Positions 53,510 through 62,872 of a stretch of 64,000 nt of DNA are shown piece after piece. The translations under genes and the position numbers were made by a program. The DNA is from Burkholderiales bacterium. GTDB taxonomy: Bacteria; Pseudomonadota; Gammaproteobacteria; Burkholderiales; Casimicrobiaceae. Position 1 is the stretch's first letter. Every line of letters begins with the position of its first letter. The stretch is from assembly GCA_025927765.1 (NCBI GenBank), contig JAICKU010000004.1:36210-100209 (forward strand), given 5' to 3'. The notes beneath the pieces were generated by a model. It was not told the DNA's origin. It searched no databases and worked only from the letters and a program-made list of their open reading frames with translations.

Positions 53510-53565
53510 TTGACAAAGTCAATTTGTCGGGTACACGCTGTGCACCTTGCCGACCGCCGGTCGGC
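53510..53565. promoter_or_regulatory. Divergent xoxF / frmA control region
   Basis: TTGACAAAGTCAA (53510-53522), itself a palindrome TTGAC-N3-GTCAA, gives a possible -35 for the rightward operon, with TACACG 16-17 bp on as a weak -10. GCCGACC-GCC-GGTCGGC (53549-53565) is a perfect 7-bp dyad that would fit a dimeric regulator of the two C1 operons. Assignments are by eye only. Confidence 0.45.
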
Positions 53566-53591
53566 ATGTTGCAGCGCATCAAGGAGCCCTC

Positions 53592-54701
<1,110 letters not shown>

Positions 54702-54734
54702 CGACGAATGCCAGCGAGTGACAAGGAGACCACC

Positions 54735-55313
54735 ATGGCTGCACTTTCGATTCATCCCAGCGTCGACAACGGCATCGAGCCGGCCGCGGACAACTTCGAG
54801 GGCGGCACGCTCTATTGCAACTGCGCGGAGAACAAGGTTGCGGTCGCGCTCGCGAGCCAGACCGCGCACAACCACGTCTGCGGCTGCACCAAGTGCTGGA
54901 AGCCCGCCGGCGCGCTGTTCTCGGCGGTGTCCGTCGTGCCGCGCGACAAGGTGCGCGTGACGGCGAACGAGAGCAAGCTCGGCGTCGTCGACTCGAGCGC
55001 CACCATCCAGCGCTATGCGTGCAAGGCCTGCGGCACGCACATGTACGGGCGCATCGAGAACACCGGTCACCCGCTGTACGGTCTCGACTTCGTCCACACC
55101 GAGCTCTCGCCGTCGCACGGCTGGTCGCCACCCGAGTTCGCGGCGTTCGTGTCGTCGATCATCGAGTCGGGATTCAATCCCGCGCGGATGGGCGAAGTCC
55201 GAAGCCGGTTGCGCGAGATCGGACTCGAGCCCTACGACTGCCTGTCGCCCCCGATCATGGACCTGATCGCGACGCATGCCGCGAAGCAGAAGGGCGTGCA
55301 GTTCAACGCGTAA
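54735..55313 (+). CDS. gfa: S-(hydroxymethyl)glutathione synthase
   Basis: 192 residues with the GFA zinc motif set: [35 protein letters not shown] (several Cys ligands) and [15 protein letters not shown]. This enzyme speeds formation of S-hydroxymethylglutathione from formaldehyde and glutathione, as in Paracoccus Gfa. AAGGAG precedes the start. It lies between frmA and fghA and shares a TAATG overlap with fghA. Confidence 0.94.
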   Translation: MAALSIHPSVDNGIEPAADNFEGGTLYCNCAENKVAVALASQTAHNHVCGCTKCWKPAGALFSAVSVVPRDKVRVTANESKLGVVDSSATIQRYACKACGTHMYGRIENTGHPLYGLDFVHTELSPSHGWSPPEFAAFVSSIIESGFNPARMGEVRSRLREIGLEPYDCLSPPIMDLIATHAAKQKGVQFNA

Positions 55314-56173
55314 TGTCCGAAACGCCGACGCCGGTTGCGCAAAGCCTGTGCTTCGGCGGGGTGCAGGCCGTTCATGCCCACGACGCGCGCGAAACGCGCT
55401 GTCGCATGCGCTTCGGCCTGTTCCTGCCGCCGCAGGCGGCGTCGGCGCGCGTCCCGGTGCTGTACTGGCTCTCGGGCCTCACGTGCACCGAGGAGAACTT
55501 CATCACGAAGGCCGGCGCGCAGCGCGTCGCGGCCGAACTTGGCCTGGCGATCGTCGTGCCGGACACGAGTCCGCGGGGACTGGGCCTCCCGGGCGAAAGC
55601 GACAGCTACGATTTCGGACTCGGCGCCGGCTTCTATGTCGACGCGACGCGTCCGCCGTGGTCGCAGGGCTACCGGATGTATTCGTACGTGACCGAGGAGC
55701 TGCCCGAGTACGTTGCGGCGCGCTTCCCGGTCGATGCGGAACGTTGCGCCATCTTCGGCCATTCGATGGGCGGCCACGGCGCGCTGGTGATCGCGTTACG
55801 CAATCCCCAACGCTACCGCTCGGCGTCCGCATTCGCGCCGATCGCGTCGCCGATGCGCTGCCCGTGGGGCGAAAAGGCATTGACAGGTTACCTCGGCGAC
55901 GATCGCGCCGCGTGGCGCGCGTACGACGCCACCGCGCTGATCGAGGACCGCGGTTATCCGCGCACGATCCTCGTCGATCAGGGCACGCGCGATCCGTTCC
56001 TCGAGGAGCAGCTCAAGCCGCAGCTGTTGCGCGACGCGTGCGAGCATGCGGGCGTCGCGCTCGATCTGCGGATGCGCGACGGCTACGACCACAGCTATTA
56101 CTTCATCGCGTCGTTCATCGAGGACCACCTGCGCTTCCACGCGCGCGCGCTCGGCGTGCGCGCGACGGCATGA
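55313..56173 (+). CDS. fghA: S-formylglutathione hydrolase
   Basis: 286 residues. PVLYWLSGLTCTEENFITKAGAQRVAAELGLAIVVPDTSPRG contains the esterase-D signature, IFGHSMGGHGALVIALR holds the nucleophile Ser, DQGTRDPFLEEQL the Asp, and GYDHSYYFIASFIEDHLRFH the His. It splits S-formylglutathione to formate and glutathione. The start overlaps the gfa stop by one base (TAATG). Formate dehydrogenase genes are not in the window. Confidence 0.95.
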   Translation: MSETPTPVAQSLCFGGVQAVHAHDARETRCRMRFGLFLPPQAASARVPVLYWLSGLTCTEENFITKAGAQRVAAELGLAIVVPDTSPRGLGLPGESDSYDFGLGAGFYVDATRPPWSQGYRMYSYVTEELPEYVAARFPVDAERCAIFGHSMGGHGALVIALRNPQRYRSASAFAPIASPMRCPWGEKALTGYLGDDRAAWRAYDATALIEDRGYPRTILVDQGTRDPFLEEQLKPQLLRDACEHAGVALDLRMRDGYDHSYYFIASFIEDHLRFHARALGVRATA

Positions 56174-56180
56174 GCCCGCG

Positions 56181-56966
56181 ATGCAACGACCTCGGACGCA
56201 CGCAACGCTGCTCGCGCTGGCCGCGATGTGCGCTTGCGTGCCCGTACGTGCCGCGGATCTGACGGCCGACGAGGTGCGCAGCATCGTCGCGCATGCCAGC
56301 GCGTCGGCGCCGGCGAATCTCGCGCACCGCGACCTTTCCGATCTCGACCTCAGCCACCTCGACTTCGCCGGCGCCGATCTGTCCGGTGCGAATCTTTTCG
56401 CGAGCCGGCTCGTGTCGGCGAACTTCACCGGTGCGAGGCTCGTCGGCGCGAACCTCAACGGCGCATGGTTGATGGGCGCGCAATTCGCGGGCGCCGACCT
56501 TTCCGGGAGCTCGATGCTGGGACTCGTGATCCTCGGCGGCGCCGTGACCGCACGGCCGAATTTCGCCGGTGCCAACATGAGCGGCGTGCGCATGATCGCC
56601 GACCTGCCGAACGTCGACCTGCACGGAGCGATCCTTCGTGGCGCGCACCTCGGCGTCGACATGCGCAATCAGGGCATGGGGCAGATGCGCACCGACCTGT
56701 CGAACGCGACGCTCGCGGGCGCCGACCTCGGCGGCGCGGACTTGAGCCGGTCGCTGCTGATGTTCGCCGATCTGCGCGGCGCGAATCTGCGCGGGGCGAA
56801 CCTCTTCGGCGTGAAGCTCGCGGGCGCCAACCTCACCGGTGCGGACGTGACCGGCGCCGACTTCACCGAGGCCGACCTCGACGGCACGATCCTGACCGGA
56901 GCGAAAGGCATCGACGCCGCGAAGGGCCTCGGCAAGGCCGCCAATCGCGATCGCGCGGTCTACTGA
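56181..56966 (+). CDS. Exported pentapeptide-repeat protein of the C1 operon
   Basis: 261 residues. Signal peptide (ATLLALAAMCACVPVRAADL), then runs of the A(D/N)LxG pentapeptide: DLSDLDLSHLDFAGADLSGANLF, ARLVGANLNGAWLMGAQFAGADLSGSSM and ADLGGADLSRSLLMFADLRGANLRGANLFGVKLAGANLTGADVTGADF. Such proteins form a right-handed beta helix. It begins 7 bp after fghA and is in the same operon. Pentapeptide-repeat proteins appear next to methanol dehydrogenase genes in several methylotrophs, but no role is known. Confidence 0.85.
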   Translation: MQRPRTHATLLALAAMCACVPVRAADLTADEVRSIVAHASASAPANLAHRDLSDLDLSHLDFAGADLSGANLFASRLVSANFTGARLVGANLNGAWLMGAQFAGADLSGSSMLGLVILGGAVTARPNFAGANMSGVRMIADLPNVDLHGAILRGAHLGVDMRNQGMGQMRTDLSNATLAGADLGGADLSRSLLMFADLRGANLRGANLFGVKLAGANLTGADVTGADFTEADLDGTILTGAKGIDAAKGLGKAANRDRAVY

Positions 56967-56994
56967 CGGCGATCGAACAGCGCCGCGCGCGTCG

Positions 56995-58254
56995 TCAGTC
57001 CGCGGCGCCCGCCACCGGCTCGTCGCTGCCGAGCCCGCCGGTCGTTTCGCCGGGCAGCAGCAGGACGACGAAGAGCGTCACGAGCGCGATGCCCGCCATG
57101 AGGAGCAGCAGCGTCTGGAATCCGCTTGTCTTGACGATCGGGCCGAGCAGCCATACGGCGAGCGAACTCACGCCGAACGCCACCGCGAGGCGCATGCCCG
57201 ACACGCGCGAGCGCAGCCGATCGTCGACGTAGCGCACGATCAGCGCGTCGGTGAACGGAATCGCGCCGAACACGACGATCATGAACGCGAACATCAGCGC
57301 GTAGAGGAACCAGCCGTGCGCATTCGCGGCGAGGAAGAAGAGCGGCGCCTGCACGGCCACGATGCCGACGTAGAGCGCCTTCAGCGGCACGCGGTCGAGC
57401 AGCAACCCGACGGCGACTTGTGCGAACGCGCCGATCACGTAGACGGCGGCAAGCAGCGCGCCGAGCATCGCGGGGTCGTCGACGATCCCATGCAAACGCT
57501 CGCGCAGCAGTTCGCCGTTGCCGTTGGTCGTGAAATTGAAGAGCAGGCTGCCGGAAATCGACGCCGCGGTGAGCACGGCGAAGATGTGCGCGAGCACGCG
57601 CCTGCCCGGCATGACGCGGCGTTGCACACGCTTGGCCGGTGACACGGTTTCGACCGGCGTCAGCCGCGCGAACAGCACACCGCACGCGAGCGCGACGGCC
57701 CCGGGCACGACGAACGCCGCCTTCCATCCCACGTACTTGACGAGCGCGCCGGTGACGATCGCCGAAAGGGCGACGCCGAGATTGCCCGCAAGCCCGTTCA
57801 CGCCGATCGTGAGGCCCGGCCGCGGCGAGCGCTGCACGAGCATAGGAATGCCGACCGGGTGATAGATCGACGAGAAGACGCCGAGCAGCGTCAGCGCGAT
57901 CGCGATCTGCCAGGCGGAATGCGTCAGCGCGACGCCGATCGCGGCGGCCCCCATGCCGAAGAAGAACACGAGCATCATCGGCCGCCGGCCCCACAGGTCG
58001 CCCAATCGGCCGGACGGCAGCGAACCGAGCCCGAACATCGCGAAGGCGCCCACGCCGTACGGCATCAGGTCCTCCCAGCTCGCGATGCCGAAATCGGCAG
58101 CGATCGCCGCGACGGACGTCGCGAAGATCAGCAGGAACATGTGGTCCATCGCGTGCGCGACGTTCAACAGCAGCGACGTGCTGCGCGACAGCGGCGCGAT
58201 GTCGGACCGGATTTCACTCGGCGCCTCGTGCTTCGAGGGGGCGCGCGCGTTCAT
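56995..58254 (-). CDS. MFS transporter, last gene of the sulfolactate-like cluster
   Basis: 419 residues with 12 hydrophobic segments. LLLNVAHAMDHMFLLIFATSVAAIAADFG opens the first helix, GRLGDLWGRRPMML is the MFS loop 2-3 motif, and IGVNGLAGNLGVALSAIVTGALVKYVGWKAAFVVPG is helix 5. Relatives are annotated as fosmidomycin-resistance- or general metabolite-type MFS. The start overlaps the stop of the upstream dehydrogenase gene (ATGA), so it may carry a substrate or product of that pathway. Confidence 0.85.
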   Translation of the reverse strand: MNARAPSKHEAPSEIRSDIAPLSRSTSLLLNVAHAMDHMFLLIFATSVAAIAADFGIASWEDLMPYGVGAFAMFGLGSLPSGRLGDLWGRRPMMLVFFFGMGAAAIGVALTHSAWQIAIALTLLGVFSSIYHPVGIPMLVQRSPRPGLTIGVNGLAGNLGVALSAIVTGALVKYVGWKAAFVVPGAVALACGVLFARLTPVETVSPAKRVQRRVMPGRRVLAHIFAVLTAASISGSLLFNFTTNGNGELLRERLHGIVDDPAMLGALLAAVYVIGAFAQVAVGLLLDRVPLKALYVGIVAVQAPLFFLAANAHGWFLYALMFAFMIVVFGAIPFTDALIVRYVDDRLRSRVSGMRLAVAFGVSSLAVWLLGPIVKTSGFQTLLLLMAGIALVTLFVVLLLPGETTGGLGSDEPVAGAAD

Positions 58255-59252
58255 GACGCAAGCGCCCGCAACTGGTCGGCGAGCGCCTGCGGAATCTCGA
58301 CGCCGTCGGCGTGCGCCTTCGCCGCCCGTGCCGTGCGGCGCGCGCCCGGCAGCCGCACGCCTGCATCCTCGAGCATCGCGGCGATCAACGTCTCGACACG
58401 TTCGAGGTACACGTCATCGCCGGCGAGGGCGCCGGGATCGATCACGAGGAACGCCTGGCCGATGCGCGGGCGATTGCCTTCGGCGACGAAGAACGAGCTT
58501 GCCTCGAAGCCGAGCGCGGCGCCCGTCAGCGCCGTGACGAGCAGTTCGACGACGAGCGCCAGCATCGCGCCCTTCGTGCCGCCCATCGGCAGCATCGAGC
58601 CTTCGAGCGCCGCCTTCGCATCCGTGGTCGGATTGCCGTGGCGATCGAGCGCCCAGCCTTCGGGAATCGGGTTGCCCGCTTTCGCCGCGACCATGATCTT
58701 GCCGCGCGCGACTTCGGACAGCGACAGGTCGATCGTCAGCGGCTCGCCGTGGCGCCGTGGAAACACGGCCGCGATCGGATTGGTGCCGAAGAGCGCGCGT
58801 TTGCCGCCTGCGGCCGGCATCGCCGACGGCGAATTGCCGAACGCGAGGCCCACCATGCCCGCCGCGGCGACGGGTTGCAGATGCCACGCCGCCACGCCGA
58901 AATGGTGGCTGTTAGCAACACCGGCGAAGGCGACGCCGAGCGCGCGCGCGCGCCGGATCGCTTCGTCGACGGCGAGCCTGCACGCGGGAAACGCGAGGCC
59001 CTCGCGCGCGTCGACGAGAACGGCGCCGCCCTTCTCGCGCGCGATCACCGGCACCGCGGCACCGACGGCGCGGCCGTTGCGAAGATGCGTCGCGTATTGC
59101 GGCACGCGCGCCATGCCGTGAGACGACAGCCCCTGCGCCTCCGCATCCGCCAGCGCGTCGGCCGTCGTGAGCGCCATGGCCTCGGAGGCACCGGCACGCT
59201 CGAGCGCGCGGCGCGCGAGGTCGTGCACTTCGGCGAGGGGCATCGTCGGCAT
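58251..59252 (-). CDS. comC: Malate/L-lactate dehydrogenase family (ComC-like sulfolactate dehydrogenase)
   Basis: 333 residues. The Ldh_2/MDH2 family marker is GLSSHGMARVPQYATHLRNGRAV, with HFGVAAWHLQPVAAAGMVGLAFGNSPSAMPAAGGKRALFGTNPIAAVFPRR and TDAKAALEGSMLPMGGTKGAMLALVVELLVTALTGA. Members act on 2-hydroxyacids with NAD(P), among them (R)-sulfolactate (ComC) and malate. Position next to a D-2-hydroxyacid dehydrogenase of SlcC type is the arrangement that racemises sulfolactate in Chromohalobacter, but no sulfolactate sulfo-lyase is seen here, so the substrate is unproved. Confidence 0.75.
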   Translation of the reverse strand: MPTMPLAEVHDLARRALERAGASEAMALTTADALADAEAQGLSSHGMARVPQYATHLRNGRAVGAAVPVIAREKGGAVLVDAREGLAFPACRLAVDEAIRRARALGVAFAGVANSHHFGVAAWHLQPVAAAGMVGLAFGNSPSAMPAAGGKRALFGTNPIAAVFPRRHGEPLTIDLSLSEVARGKIMVAAKAGNPIPEGWALDRHGNPTTDAKAALEGSMLPMGGTKGAMLALVVELLVTALTGAALGFEASSFFVAEGNRPRIGQAFLVIDPGALAGDDVYLERVETLIAAMLEDAGVRLPGARRTARAAKAHADGVEIPQALADQLRALAS

Positions 59253-59261
59253 GGCGTCGCT

Positions 59262-60191
59262 TCAGGCGGGGGAAAGCGCTGCGGCCACGCGCTCGGCGAT
59301 CATCGCCGAGACGCGCTCGTTCGATTCCCGGGTGACCCCGGCGATGTGCGGCGTCAGCACGAGATTGGGACAATCCGCGAGCGGCGATGCGGCCTTCAGG
59401 GGCTCGGCCTCGAACACGTCGAGCGCTGCGCCGCCCAGCCGGTGCTCGCGCAGCGAGTTCGCGAGCGCGTGTTCGTCGACGACGCCGCCGCGCGACGTGT
59501 TGATCAGCACTGCGTCGTGTTTCATCGTCGCAAGGCGTCCGGCATCGATCAAATGGCGGGTGCTCGCGACGAGCGGCACGTGCAGCGACACGACGTCGGC
59601 GCGTGCGAGCAGCGTCTCGAGCGTCACGGGCGACGTCGCTTCGTCGCGCCAGGGGGCGGCGTCAGCAGCAAGCGCGGGATCGTACCCGATTGCCTGCATG
59701 CCGAGTGCGCGCGCGAGCCGGCCGGTGAGGCGCCCGATACCGCCGAAACCGATGAGACCGAGCGTCTTCCCCGCGAGTTCGCGTCCCTCGGAAAGCGCGG
59801 TGCGCGGCCAGCGGCCCGCGGCGACGTCGGGCGTCGACAGGTACGCGCCGCGCAGCAGCAGCATCGCAGTCGCGATCACGTACTCGGCGACCGCCTGCGC
59901 GTTCGCGCCCGTCGCGGGAATCACGTCGATGCCGCGCGCCGCGCACGCGGCCGTGTCGATGTTGTCGAGTCCGACGCCGAGGCGACCGACGACGCGAAGC
60001 TTCGGCGCGGCTTCGAGCAACGGACCGCGCACCTGCGTGCGGTTGCGCACGATCAGCGCGTCGGCCGTCGCGAGCGCACGTTCGAGCTCGGGCGTGCGCT
60101 CGACGAGCTGCGGGTCGTAGCGCACGTCGAAGCGCGACGCGAGTGCGTCGACCGCGGCGCGGTCCATGAATTCGCTGATGACGATATGCAT
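59262..60191 (-). CDS. slcC: D-2-hydroxyacid dehydrogenase (SlcC-like)
   Basis: 309 residues. VISEFMDRAAVDALASRFDVRYDPQLVERTPELERALATADALIVRNRTQVRG resembles the N-terminus of (S)-sulfolactate dehydrogenase; the Rossmann site is LAGKTLGLIGFGGIGRLTGRLARALGM, the catalytic Arg is in INTSRGGVVDE and the Glu-His relay is DVFEAEP and LTPHIAGVT. It is 9 bp upstream of the ComC-like gene. If the pair acts on sulfolactate, one enzyme oxidises the S form to sulfopyruvate and the other reduces that to the R form. Confidence 0.7.
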   Translation of the reverse strand: MHIVISEFMDRAAVDALASRFDVRYDPQLVERTPELERALATADALIVRNRTQVRGPLLEAAPKLRVVGRLGVGLDNIDTAACAARGIDVIPATGANAQAVAEYVIATAMLLLRGAYLSTPDVAAGRWPRTALSEGRELAGKTLGLIGFGGIGRLTGRLARALGMQAIGYDPALAADAAPWRDEATSPVTLETLLARADVVSLHVPLVASTRHLIDAGRLATMKHDAVLINTSRGGVVDEHALANSLREHRLGGAALDVFEAEPLKAASPLADCPNLVLTPHIAGVTRESNERVSAMIAERVAAALSPA

Positions 60192-60216
60192 GCGAACGCG
60201 CCGCGCCCGGCCTCCG

Positions 60217-61092
60217 CTAGCTTTGCAGCCCCCACTTGCGGACCGTCTTCGCCTCGAGCACCCGAAACACGACGTTCTCGACGATGAGGCCGATGACGAT
60301 CACGGTGAAGAGTCCTGCGAACACGTTCGGGATCTCGAGCTGGTTCTTGTTCTCGTAGATGTACCAGCCGAGGCCACCCGAGCCCGACGACACGCCGAAC
60401 ACGAGTTCTGCGGCGATCAGCGTGCGCCATGCGAATGCCCAGCCGATCTTCAAGCCGGTGAGGATGCTCGGAAACGCCGCCGGAATCAGGATGCGCGCGA
60501 CGTAACGAAGTCCGGTCAGCCCGTAGTTGCGCCCGACCATCCGCAGCGTGTTCGACACGGACAGGAAGCCCGAGTGCGTGTTGAGCGACACCGCCCACAG
60601 CACCGAATGAATGATGACGAACACGATGCTGCCCGTGCCGAGCCCGAACCAGATCAGCGCCAGCGGCAACAGCGCGATCGCGGGCAGCGGATTGAACATC
60701 GACGTCAGCAGCTCGAGAAGATCGGTGCCGATGCGCGACGTGATCGCGACCACGGTCAGGATCGCCGCGCACGCGATGCCGGCCGCATAGCCCAGCATCA
60801 GCACGCGCAGCGACGTCATCGCCTTGGTGAAGAGGTCGCCCCCGAAGATCCCCTGGATGAAGGCGGTCACCGTGGCCGAGAACGTCGGGAACAGCAGCGG
60901 ATTGTTGAGCTGGCGCGCGTAGATCTCCCACACGACGGCAATGACGACGAGCAGCGCGAGCTTGCGCACCCAGCCCTGGTTCGTGATGCGCTCCCATACC
61001 GAGAGCGGCTTCTCCACGATGCCGAACGACGCCGTCGACACCGGCTCGCGCAGGATCTCCGGGCGCCGCGCGGGCGCAGTCATCACGTTCAT
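60217..61092 (-). CDS. ABC transporter permease (NitT/TauT family)
   Basis: 291 residues with six hydrophobic helices and the EAA-loop type GLRYVARILIPAAFPSILTGLKIGWAFAWRTLIAAELVFG. LALLVVIAVVWEIYARQLNNPLLFPTFSATV is typical of SsuC/TauC/NtrB. I take the ATG at 61092; reads are N-terminally MNVMTAPARRPEILREPVS. It is 14 bp downstream of the ATPase gene. The nearby sulfolactate-like enzymes make a sulfonate a plausible cargo, but the family also carries nitrate, thiamine precursors and aromatic acids. Confidence 0.88.
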   Translation of the reverse strand: MNVMTAPARRPEILREPVSTASFGIVEKPLSVWERITNQGWVRKLALLVVIAVVWEIYARQLNNPLLFPTFSATVTAFIQGIFGGDLFTKAMTSLRVLMLGYAAGIACAAILTVVAITSRIGTDLLELLTSMFNPLPAIALLPLALIWFGLGTGSIVFVIIHSVLWAVSLNTHSGFLSVSNTLRMVGRNYGLTGLRYVARILIPAAFPSILTGLKIGWAFAWRTLIAAELVFGVSSGSGGLGWYIYENKNQLEIPNVFAGLFTVIVIGLIVENVVFRVLEAKTVRKWGLQS

Positions 61093-61106
61093 GCTGATGT
61101 CCCTGA

Positions 61107-61904
61107 CTATGCGTGCACCGCCTCGACGACCGTTTCCTCGATCGCGTCGGCGAACAGCATCGAATGGATGCGCTGCTCGAGCGCGGTAACCTCGGCGCCG
61201 CTCGCCGTCGTGGGCAGGCTGTCGAGTTCGGCCTTGACCTGTCCCGGATGCGGCGACAGCAACAGGATGCGGCTGCCGATCTTGATCGCCTCGGGAATCG
61301 AATGCGTGACGAACAGCACGGTGAACCGCGTGCCCTCCCACAGCGCGAGCAGCTCGTCCTGCATCTTGCGCCGCGTCAACGCGTCGAGGGCGGCGAACGG
61401 CTCGTCCATCAGAAGGATGTCGGGCTCCATCGCCATGCCGCGCGCGATCGCGACGCGCTGCTTCATGCCGCCCGACAGCGTGTGCGGAAAGTTGTCGGCG
61501 AACGAGGTGAGGTTGACCTTGGCGATGTACTCCATCGCCTTCTCCTCCGCCACCTTGCGCGGCAGGCGCCCGGTCGAGCGCAGCGGAAACATCACGTTTT
61601 CCTTGACGGTGCGCCACGGCAGCAGCTGGTCGAACTCCTGGAACACCATCATCCGGTCGGGACCCGGGCGAGTCACGGGCTCGCCCTTCAATCGGATCTC
61701 GCCTTCGATCGGCTTCATGTAGCCGCCCACCGCCTTCAGGAGCGTCGACTTGCCGCAGCCGGACGGGCCGAGCAGGATGAAACGGTCCGAGCGAAGCACG
61801 TCGAAATCGACGCGATAGGTCGCGGTGACGAGGTGGTCCTTCGTCTTGTATTGCAGCGTGACGCCGCGGACGGCGAGGAGCGGCTGCTCGGGCACGGGAT
61901 TCAT
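61107..61904 (-). CDS. ABC transporter ATPase (NitT/TauT family)
   Basis: 265 residues. Walker A LLGPSGCGKSTLLKAVGG, Q-loop MVFQEFDQLLPWRTVKENVMFP, signature LSGGMKQRVAIARGMAMEPDILLMDEPFAALDALTR with Walker B, and switch HSIPEAI. The LLPW after the Q-loop is the SsuB/TauB hallmark. I chose the ATG at 61904, overlapping the dehydratase stop (ATGA); another ATG sits two codons upstream. It sits between the dehydratase and permease genes. Confidence 0.9.
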   Translation of the reverse strand: MNPVPEQPLLAVRGVTLQYKTKDHLVTATYRVDFDVLRSDRFILLGPSGCGKSTLLKAVGGYMKPIEGEIRLKGEPVTRPGPDRMMVFQEFDQLLPWRTVKENVMFPLRSTGRLPRKVAEEKAMEYIAKVNLTSFADNFPHTLSGGMKQRVAIARGMAMEPDILLMDEPFAALDALTRRKMQDELLALWEGTRFTVLFVTHSIPEAIKIGSRILLLSPHPGQVKAELDSLPTTASGAEVTALEQRIHSMLFADAIEETVVEAVHA

Positions 61905-62872
61905 GACCATTGGAGGGTGTCGAGATCGACGTTGCCGCCGGTGACGATGATACCCACCCGCGCACCCGCCACGTCGAGCGTGCGCTCGAGCAGACAGGCG
62001 AGCGGCACCGACGACGACGGCTCGACCACCTGCTTCATCCGTTCGAAGATCATGCGCATCGCGCGGAGGATACCAACTTCGCTGCATGTGCCGATCGTGC
62101 CCACGTGCGTGCGCAGCGCCGCGAGGGTGCGCGGCGAAAGCGTGGTGCGGAGGCCGTCGGCGATCGTCGTGGTCGCCGGCAGCGGCTCGACGCGGCCGCT
62201 CGCGAAGCTTCTCGCCGCATCGTCGGCGTTCGCCGGCTCGGCGCCGAGGACGCGAAGCGACGGCTCGAGCGACCTCGCGGCGATCGCGGTGCCCGACAGC
62301 AGCCCGCCGCCGCCGCAGGGCGCGATCACGACGTCGAGGTCAGGCACGGCCTCGAGCAGTTCGACGACCGCGGTCGCCTGGCCCGCGATCACGCGCGGAT
62401 CGTCGAAGGGGTGAATCAGCGTCGCGCCGGTTTCACGCATCACCTCGTCGCAGGTGGCTTCGCGCGCCGTCACCGTGGGCTCGCACAGCCGCACCGTCGC
62501 ACCGAAGCGCGCCACGTTCGCCTGCTTCACCTTGGGCGCATTGCGCGGCATCACGACGCAGGCCGGAATGCCGCGCCGCTTCGCGGCATAGGCGAGGGCT
62601 GCGCCATGGTTACCCGACGAATGCGTGACGACGCCGCGGCCGGCGACGTCGTCATCGAGCGAGAAAACGGCGTTGCACGCGCCGCGCGCCTTGAACGCGC
62701 CGACCTTCTGCAGGTGCTCGCACTTGAAAAACAGCGACGCGTCGACGTCGGCGTCGATCGCGCCGCACGTCATCACCGGCGTGCGGTGGACATACGGCGC
62801 GATGCGGGCGTGGGCGGCGCGGATCGCCGCGAGGTCGGGCAGGACGAGCGCAGCGTCCACGCCACTCGCCAT
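61901..62872 (-). CDS. PLP-dependent serine/threonine dehydratase-family enzyme
   Basis: 323 residues, fold type II. The PLP lysine is in FFKCEHLQKVGAFKARGACNAV, the phosphate loop is APCGGGGLLSG, and THSSGNHGAALAYAAKRRGIPACVVMP binds substrate. Close relatives include L-serine/threonine deaminase, serine racemase and beta-hydroxyaspartate dehydratase (BhcB type). It is translated with the substrate-binding protein gene (TGATG overlap) and the ATPase gene (ATGA overlap), so it very likely acts on what the ABC transporter brings in, which points to a hydroxy- or sulfo-amino acid rather than taurine. Confidence 0.85.
   Translation of the reverse strand: MASGVDAALVLPDLAAIRAAHARIAPYVHRTPVMTCGAIDADVDASLFFKCEHLQKVGAFKARGACNAVFSLDDDVAGRGVVTHSSGNHGAALAYAAKRRGIPACVVMPRNAPKVKQANVARFGATVRLCEPTVTAREATCDEVMRETGATLIHPFDDPRVIAGQATAVVELLEAVPDLDVVIAPCGGGGLLSGTAIAARSLEPSLRVLGAEPANADDAARSFASGRVEPLPATTTIADGLRTTLSPRTLAALRTHVGTIGTCSEVGILRAMRMIFERMKQVVEPSSSVPLACLLERTLDVAGARVGIIVTGGNVDLDTLQWS

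Noticed and set aside
53510..53522. TTGACAAAGTCAA as an FNR/NNR site
   Set aside because: The half-sites are separated by 3, not 4, bases, so it does not fit the FNR family; kept only as part of a promoter region.
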